In this document: positions 57,470 through 64,000 of the stretch, in pieces
Numbering within the stretch: the stretch's first letter is position 1
Layout of the letters: every line of letters starts with the position of its first letter
The notes under the pieces: generated by a model
Databases searched by the model: none
What the model saw: only the letters and a program-made list of their open reading frames with translations
What the model was told of the DNA's origin: nothing
Origin: Bimastos eiseni
Taxonomy: Eukaryota; Annelida; Clitellata; Crassiclitellata; Lumbricidae
Assembly (NCBI GenBank): GCA_959347315.1
Contig: OY365806.1
Span: forward strand, 31,684,818 to 31,748,817
Length of the DNA stretch: 64,000 nucleotides
Direction: 5' to 3'
Position numbers and translations under genes: made by a program

Positions 57470-57658
57470 ATGTTTACTCGAAATTCCAAGTTTCGCCACG
57501 TGTTTGGTGTTCCGGCGAAGAAGGACCTCTGCTACGAGGGATTCCGAGTGGCCAGGACCGCACATGAACCCAGCCCCTGCGCTGTTAACCTCTGGTTCGC
57601 TGCCATGGCTGTAGAATCATCTGGTGGAGGAGCCTTCATAGTCATTCCTCTGAAGAAG
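57470..57658 (+). CDS. Coronin exon 1 (N-terminal signature)
   Basis: ATG at 57470 directly follows GTGTTCCAG, so the exon probably begins at the ATG after a 5' UTR intron. It encodes MFTRNSKFRHVFGVPAKKDL, CYEGFRVARTAHEPSPCAVN and SSGGGAFIVIPLKK. A start in an upstream exon cannot be excluded. The donor is inferred as AAG|GCAATC. Confidence 0.85.
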
Positions 57659-60261
57659 GCAATCAGAGCAGCATTTAACTAGTCTCATCTGATCTGGCTT
57701 CATCTAATGATTTTATCTGATTTAATTTGATCCGACATTAACAGATTTGATCTGATCTTATAATTATGATCTCATGATTTGAGTGTTTTTATCTGACCTA
57801 TTTGAACTCGCCTGACTTCCTATGAAATGGTCGGTTAACATTTCATATTATAAATTATCTTTTTTATCAGATCTATTAAAACATCGTCTGATCTAATAAA
57901 AAGAGATGATCTGATTCATGATTCTTAATTTGGGTCAAGTCATAATCGATCATTTTTATCTTTTTTCTGATCGTCAAAATCTTGAAACGGTTCTTTCTCT
58001 TTCAGAAAGGTCGCGTAGCAACGGATCACCCGAGGGTCAGAGGTCATTCCGCGCCCATCACTGACCTCAAGTGGAACCCATTTGACCCCTGGATTATCGC
58101 CTCCAGCTCGGAAGACTGCACAGTAAGAAAACTTCGGTTCGATTAATTGCGTACTCAAGAAATGCAAAAGTTCTATCAATACTGTGGAATTTATTTTGCA
58201 AATTTCCATTCCTCCGTCTGTACTTCACAGTATCTGTACGTGTGCTTGTGTGCGTCAATTTTATACGTTATATGTGTATATAAAATTTATAAACGTGTGT
58301 GTATGTGTGTGTACGTTTGTGGCTTTGTGCGAATGTATGTACTTGCATGCTTATTTTGGTATGCACTATGTCTTCGTTTGTATGTGTTTGTATGTATATA
58401 ACCATGTACACATGTGTATACGTATGTATTCGTAGGTATACAATATGTGCATATAAATCGGTGCTATTCCAATTACAACTACAATTACATCACCCTTATC
58501 ACTGTTGTCATCATCAACAACATCATCAACATCGTCGCCGTCGTTATCATAATCATCGTTGTCGTCGTCATAGTAGTGTTCTTAGACCTTAGTTGATTGA
58601 CTTATTTGTTGATGGCAGGTGAAGCTCTGGCGTCTTCCCTTCGATGGACTTCGCCTTGACCTCAGTCGGTGCCTGGTTGATCTCAGAGTTCATTCAAAGA
58701 GGGTCACGCATATCGAGTGGCATCCAATCGCAAGGAACATCCTCCTCAGCGCCAGCACTGACCTACAGGTAGGACGATCCTCTTTCAGGTGAACTGATCA
58801 GCTGATCAAAACAGATCAGCAGATCAAAACAGAACAGCTGATCAAAACAGAACAGCTGATCAAAACAGAACAGTTGATCAAAGCAGAACAGCTGATCAAA
58901 ACAGAACAGCTGATCAAAACAGAACAGCTGATCAAAACAGAACAGCTGATCAAAACAGAACAGCTGATCAAAACAGAACAGCTGATCAAAACAGAACAGC
59001 TGATCAAAACAGAACAGCTGATCAAAACAGAACAGCTGATCAAAACAGAACAGCTGATCAAAACAGAACAGCTGATCAAAACAGAACAGCTGATCAAAAC
59101 AGATCGGATCAAATCAAATTCACAGCATACGCTGAATAAACAGGCGAGAGAAGGGGTTAAATCTTGAATGAGCCTCGACTCAGTATATTTATCTGCAGAT
59201 AAAGCAAACAGCTCTTTAACACACGAAACAGATGTATCGGCTGCAGCATGAGTAATATAAAACAGGGTATTTTCATTGCTACGTGAACCTGTCCAATCTC
59301 ATTCATTCAGGTCTTTAGTTGATGTAGGCAATATAGGCCTCAAATTCATTAAAAGATAAATTAATTCATATAGGCCTAATAATATTCTGCTTTTTACATA
59401 TTATATATGTATTAACTGCATGAGTACATTAATACATTATGTAGGCCTACATAACTGAGCTGTTTAAGGTGTAGGCTTTAGAGGCCGATCTCAGTCAAAT
59501 AATATGTAGGGCCTGGTCTATAGATCCTGCTATTTTATTTAATTTATTTTATTTTATTTAGTTATTTTTAATTATGCTATGGCTATGATATTATTCTTTT
59601 GCACACCATACTTGTGACCAGAGGCTTCTACGCCATGCATATATATCTTGGAGCAGATGCTTCCTAGACTGCGGACTGTAAAGCACAGGAGAAATGAGTC
59701 ATAGGCCTGGGCCTATGCATTTATGTAGGCTATGTTGACTTCGAGTTGTTGCGCAAGTTGGGGCACTGCGTGGTGTATAATGTTGAAAGCTAAAATAATC
59801 TAATATCCAGATTAATAGCAGCATTTAGCATTCAGCTACTAAGTATATATATAAATAGTATAAAGATATGTCTTTACAGGCTTCTAGCAGGACCATAGCT
59901 TCCAGGTCTTATCATGAGGCTCATTAATTGATTGGTTATTTATTATCTACTAGCTGGGGAACCCGGCGTTGCACGGGTTGAGACAGGTTTTTGCGCCATG
60001 TATGTAAATAAAAATAGTGTTTATATACATTCTGTATAGAGACTAATGCGTACACAGTACATACCCACCTGACCGACTATGCAAAACGATGGCCAACTAT
60101 ACTGTATACGATCTACCTGTAGGATATCTCCCAAACCGTCCATTCATTCATGAGGGTGTAAAAGAAGACGAGGTGTGGCAGATAGATATCACTTGCACAT
60201 TAAAATGTCAAATGTACAGCAGTTGTTTCGTCGACACGGTCTTGGCGACTGAAAAGGAAAC

Positions 60262-60292
<31 letters not shown>

Positions 60293-61333
60293 AATATATC
60301 ACATATAACATGTAATTGTCATCATGACTGTGTTAGTATGACTGATGATGATGATGATAATGACGACGACGACGACGACGATTGAGAACTTATCAACTTT
60401 CATGATTATCCCAATCATAGTCGTAAATCCGAGTAGAAACGGTCCAAGCGCAACCAAAATGAAGTGCAAGTACAGGTACCGTTCACCTTCAATTCCACTT
60501 TTGATGACCGCAGTCAGTGGATTTGTTTTCAGTGCATTCTGTGGAACACGGTGTCCGGATCCGTCGTCCGTTCCGTCAGCCTCCATCCGGATATCATTTT
60601 GTCCATTTCCTGGAACCGCGTTGGTTCTCTGTTCGCTACCACCTGCAGAGACCGCCGCATCAGAGTTATCGACCCACGACATGGAACTATTGTCGCTGTG
60701 AGTGACAGAAACTCTTCCATTTTGAATCGTTTTATATGAACGAACGCCTTCTTGATATGTGTCACCGGAATGGAGAGATGGAGAATTGGAGAAGCGTGGA
60801 ATGTCTCTCCGCCATTCCAAATGTCTATACAGAAGAGAGGAGACCTCGTCTAATGTCGCCCAATCTCATTCAATCAGACCAATATCGCTGTTGTAATGCA
60901 CGAATCACCATCGGTCGGCCATTGCTAGTAACATTATGGTCAATAATGAAGACTCAACGCATGAGAATGAAGGTTGAAATCAGAGTAACTATACATATGC
61001 CTATTTGTAAGCAACTTGAAACACCCTACGATGTCCTTAAATAACCTTCATTCATCTATGATATGTGCCTGTTTGCTTAGGCAAGACTATTACGATCTAA
61101 TCCAGGAATCTGGTCTGATCTGGTTTCTGCTTATGTTTGTGTCACTTTTTTTATTTCCCATTATAGGCCACAGAGTTATCACCTATGGATCACATGTAAT
61201 TGTCATCATGACTGTTAGTACACAATATTCATGATGACGACGACGACGATGATGGCGATGATGATGATGATGATTATTATTATTATTAATAATATTATTA
61301 TTATTATTATTATTAATATTATTATTATTATTA

Positions 61334-61374
<41 letters not shown>

Positions 61375-63960
61375 CTTGCTATAGGAGGGTGAAGGTCACG
61401 AAGGGTCAAAGGCTTCTAGGGTCATCTACCTCAGTAACCGGAACTGGATCTTTACGACCGGATTCTCACGTGGAAGTCAACGCCAGATGGCACTTTGGGA
61501 CGCCGTGAGTCACACTTCCGGTCTTGCTTCAACTGATCTCATTCAACCCAATATATACCTTTAATACAATAAATACCATACCTAAATGCCAAGAGACCAA
61601 CTGACATTTGATCGTTACAAAAAGACGTGGAGTGATAGGCAGATGAGACATGGTCTTAGACGTCGTCTGTCTATCTGTTTGTATACAAGGTCTACGTCTG
61701 CAGTTTGGAGAATCTGCTCTTCTGCACATGTCATTGCCATTGTCATTGGACATTAATTTTGCTTAGCCCCTCGCTGATGCAGATGCATATAGGGCCTACT
61801 GACAATTGGACTGGAAAATGGACTGCCATGAGACTGCATTTGAACTGGACTGGAAAAAGGACAGACAGACACATAGAAAGATACAGAATAGATTGGTGTG
61901 CGGAATGTTGGATTTAGAATGTGAACCCTTTACTGTGGATTATTGTGGATCCTGTAATCTGGCTCGTGTAAAGTGGAATGTAGCCCAAAAGTCAACTGTG
62001 GAATGTGAAGCAGAGAAAGACATTATTATTTAAACTGCTAATCGGTTAGAATTAGAATTATTAGCTAATGAAATATGCTGATCAACCAGAACTAAAATTA
62101 ACAAAAATCTTGTGGCTAATAGATTAGAAATTATACGTTTGCCTAATCGATAAAAATTATTGATCAGTTAGTAATAGTTGCTAATTTCATATACATGGCG
62201 TAGGCAACTTTGCATGTAGATTGTGATATTTAGTGTACGTTGCTTTTGTAATGGACAACATGATTGTTATATATAAAAATGTTTGATGAACAGTGGATTG
62301 TGAAATAAGAAATATGGATTGAGGATGTGGATTGTTGACTGCTGAATTTGAAATTCTGATTGCATTTCGTGGATGACGGACTGTGTTTGTGATTTTTGTA
62401 CTGTGGTATATATGGATTATGGCATGTAAACTATGAACTGTAGATTATATACTGTTATCAGGGTGACCTGAGTCGTCCAATCCGAGTCGAAGACGTTGAT
62501 TCTTCCAGTGGTTATCTCATTCCATTCTTTGATCCAGACACAAGTATCATGTACCTGGCTGGAAAGGTAGCAACTATAGATGAATTTATAATTTATTCGA
62601 TCTATCAGTCATCAACAAATAAATCAATGGACGAATAAATCAATAAATGGACAATCTATCAAGCATCAGTAACTAATTCCAGTCAATCAAGCATCAGTAA
62701 CTTTTCGACCATAACGATAGTCACCCAATGATTCAATCATTTGATCTTTTGAATCAATTCGTAAATGAGTCACAACCAATAAAAATTCATTTCTTTGTAG
62801 GGTGATGGAAATATTCGGTTTTACGAGATAGTGTCACATCCGCCACATATTGTTTACCTAGGACAATTCCTTTCCAACTCTCCACAGTGTGGATTAGGTG
62901 AGAAAAATATATAATTATTTTCAGTTATTAATTTAATTTACTTTTGCTTCTATTTATTTTACTATAAGTGAATATAAATGTGTGCATATATACATGTATA
63001 TATATAGACATCTCATCAAAACCATCAAAGCCGCTATCGAGTTTTGCCATAGGGTCAACTAGCTACAGAAGGCGGCCAACTGGTTAAGCTTTGCTGGTAG
63101 TCTACATGTGCAAAACTGCAAGCCAAGATGTTTGCATATTCCATAGCTTAATATAAATCAGGTTTCGGAGGATTGGTTTATAGATGCAAGAATTATTCAA
63201 AATATATATATATATACAAAATCGATTTTTACCAGGGTATATTTTTAATTGAACGAATGGAGACAAAGGCCTAAAATCGGCCAAGATGACTAAGATGATC
63301 TTGCCAACTTGACCTTTCTTAATTGAGAATTTAAGATGACTAAGCCTTGCTCTGCTATAATATATCCATATAGGCCCGTACTATTATAAGAACTGACCTT
63401 AATTGACCTGATCATACGAGTCCTTTCTTTGCCATAAACATAGGCCTACTTGATGTTTCACATATATAAAGATGCCGAGACCTTACCTCGCCATTCTTGG
63501 TCCTACTTTTATGACATGACCTTAGCCGTGGAGTAGTGGTGAACACACTGGGACGCAGAGCTGAGAAACCGCCTTCGAGACCCGTATTCCCCCTAAGGTT
63601 GACGTCTTTCTTTGGCTAGACGACGGCGTTTGTTAAAAATTATATGTATAACGTAACGGGCGCCATGTGTGGCTGTCGACGGTTAATATTCGACTTCTGT
63701 AATCACTTGTCATCTTTTGTTCATACTGTAGTTGTAATCAGTTTGAAATTAAACGGAAATTATTATTATTATTATTTGGCCTGCACTATAACGTTTTACG
63801 CCGTTTTCGACTCGACTTCATATGTCCCGACGTGCATCGTTTGGCAGGCATGATGCCCAAGTGGGGAGTGGATCCGTGCAAGTGTGAGTTGGTTCGCTTC
63901 TACAAGCTTCACTCAACGAAGGATCTCTGCGAACCCATCTCAATGATTGCTCCCCGAAAG
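57470..63960 (+). CDS. Coronin, coronin-2-like, partial at 3' end
   Basis: Actin-binding WD-repeat protein. Eight exons: 57470-57658, 58006-58122, 58619-58768, 60533-60697, 61385-61504, 62462-62566, 62801-62897, 63848-63960, joining in phase to 352 codons with no stop. It starts with the coronin signature SKFRHVFG, then GGGAFIVIPL, WD-type blocks (NPFDPWIIASSSEDCTVKLW, EWHPIARNILLSASTD, ISWNRVGSLFATTCRDRRIR, VIDPRHGTIV), FSRGSQRQMALWD, DVDSSSGYLIPFFDPDTSIM, GKGDGNIRFYE, MMPKWGVDPCKCELVRFYKL and EPISMIAPRK. GDGNIR(F/Y)YE and EPISMI.PR favour the coronin-2 class over coronin-1. The usual MPKRG is MPKWG here. The unique region and coiled coil lie beyond the window. The first intron appears to be GC-AG. 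Confidence 0.92.
57659..58005 (+). other. Coronin intron 1, probable GC-AG intron
   Basis: Exon 1 needs to end after IPLKK in phase 0 to align with KGRVATDHPRVRGH at family length. The only junction giving this is AAG|GCAATC. A GT at 57641 (ATA|GTCATT) would delete VIPLKK from a conserved block. Acceptor TTCTCTTTCAG. Confidence 0.6.
58006..58122 (+). CDS. Coronin exon 2 (WD blade)
   Basis: Encodes KGRVATDHPRVRGHSAPITD, LKWNPFDPWIIASSSEDCT. Donor GTAAGA, phase 0. Confidence 0.93.
58619..58768 (+). CDS. Coronin exon 3 (WD blade)
   Basis: Encodes VKLWRLPFDGLRLDLSRCLV, HSKRVTHIEWHPIARNILLS and ASTDLQ. Acceptor TGTTGATGGCAG; donor GTAGGA, phase 0. Confidence 0.93.
58796..59108. repeat. 18-bp minisatellite, about 17 units (coronin intron 3)
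   Basis: The unit CAGCTGATCAAAACAGAA is repeated head to tail, with diverged first and last units (CAGATCAG, GTTGATCAAAGC). It is open on both strands only because 18 is a multiple of three. Each unit contains the palindromes CAGCTG and TGATCA. Confidence 0.97.
59109..60532. other. Rest of coronin intron 3
   Basis: Many TAGGCCTA words at 59330-59510. At 59952-59990, ACTAGCTGGGGAACCCGGCG followed by TTGCACGGGTT resembles the end of a dispersed element. (TA)n at 60262-60289, then (GAT)n/(GAC)n at 60343-60382. No exon seen. Confidence 0.5.
60533..60697 (+). CDS. Coronin exon 4 (WD blades)
   Basis: Encodes CILWNTVSGSVVRSVSLHPD, IILSISWNRVGSLFATTCRD and RRIRVIDPRHGTIVA. RDRRIRVIDPR is the coronin landmark. 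Acceptor TTTGTTTTCAG; donor GTGAGT. Confidence 0.94.
61259..61370. repeat. (ATT)n microsatellite (coronin intron 4)
   Basis: ATG/ATT units ending just before the next exon's acceptor. The poly-Ile frame on the minus strand is compositional. Confidence 0.93.
61385..61504 (+). CDS. Coronin exon 5 (WD blade)
   Basis: Encodes EGEGHEGSKASRVIYLSNRN, WIFTTGFSRGSQRQMALWDA. Matches the EG.....A.V.(F/Y)L.....TTG.SR...RQ.ALWD coronin block. Acceptor TTGCTATAG; donor GTGAGT. Confidence 0.93.
61790..62460. other. Coronin intron 5, cryptically repetitive
   Basis: 61800-61870 repeats GGACTGGAAAA-type words and 62220-62455 repeats GTGGATTGTG-type words irregularly. No exon was recognised. Confidence 0.45.
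62462..62566 (+). CDS. Coronin exon 6 (WD blade)
   Basis: Encodes GDLSRPIRVEDVDSSSGYLI and PFFDPDTSIMYLAGK. Acceptor CTGTTATCAG; donor GTAGCA, phase 0. Confidence 0.93.
62801..62897 (+). CDS. Coronin exon 7
   Basis: Encodes GDGNIRFYEIVSHPPHIVYL and GQFLSNSPQCGL plus one base. Acceptor TTCTTTGTAG; donor GTGAGA. Confidence 0.93.
63524..63776 (+). mobile_element. tRNA-derived SINE, family 1, copy 3 (coronin intron 7)
   Basis: The head reads GCCGTGGAGTAGTGGTGAAC, CACACTGGGACGCAGAGCTG and CCTTCGAGACCCG. The tail reads ATTAAACGGAAATTATTATT. Head and tail match the minus-strand copy at 46501-46711. It ends about 70 bases before the next coding exon. Confidence 0.8.
63848..63960 (+). CDS. Coronin exon 8 (conserved C-terminal extension)
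   Basis: Encodes MMPKWGVDPCKCELVRFYKL and HSTKDLCEPISMIAPRK, closed by a donor GTCAGA at 63961. This strand follows the last propeller blade in coronins. The gene continues past the window. Confidence 0.93.
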
Positions 63961-64000
63961 GTCAGAGATCATCATGAGCACAGGTCATCGTGATCAATAA

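Noticed and set aside
58816..59167. Repetitive proteins on both strands over the 18-bp array
   Set aside because: An 18-base unit without stops stays open automatically. The array lies inside a coronin intron and has no start or splice support.
1..64000. CRISPR array or bacterial operon
   Set aside because: All tandem repeats are head-to-tail without unique spacers, and the genes have spliceosomal introns, so the DNA is animal.

Overview
The window is metazoan nuclear DNA, AT-rich and intron-dominated. Three protein-coding genes were assembled by hand from split-codon phase and family resemblance. The gene content (effector caspase, follistatin-like 4/5 type protein, coronin), the short exons and the very frequent octamer TAGGCCTA suggest a marine invertebrate, perhaps a deuterostome such as an echinoderm or hemichordate. 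That placement is a guess.

Layout. (1) 1-4000: a complete 755-bp hAT-like non-autonomous transposon (89-843) with 8-bp target duplications, then a decayed LINE reverse transcriptase (about 1740-2130). (2) 4022-7770, minus strand: an effector-type caspase in four secure exons plus one doubtful 5' exon. (3) 7800-14400: upstream and intergenic DNA with a second copy of the first hAT family (12378-13266) and tRNA-like SINE heads. (4) 14443-35934, plus strand: a fifteen-exon FSTL4/FSTL5-type secreted protein of 976 residues. It runs signal peptide, His-rich linker, Kazal/follistatin module, charged linker, EF-hand pair, two Ig domains and a C-terminal propeller-like region. The exon lengths sum to 2931 bases, a multiple of three, and every junction phase fits. 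Its introns hold a hAT element with a nested LINE (15186-16188), another LINE remnant, SINEs and a 34-bp minisatellite. (5) 36000-57200: intergenic and repeat-rich. It holds a hAT MITE (40337-40628), a CR1/L2-like LINE (about 42445-44285), a different LINE C-terminus bounded by TAA arrays with a tandemly duplicated 3' end (44440-46140), and another LINE lying between hAT-like inverted ends (47998-50625). (6) 57470-63960, plus strand: eight exons of a coronin, closest in motifs to the coronin-2 class. It runs off the right edge before its C-terminal coiled coil.

The three genes share no evident pathway: apoptosis execution, secreted extracellular protein, actin regulation. Two junctions, one in the FSTL-like gene and one in the coronin, are best explained by GC-AG introns. 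I found no CRISPR array, operon or obviously new gene system. The most unusual material is the hAT families, the TAA-linked LINE ends and the His-rich extension of the FSTL-like protein.
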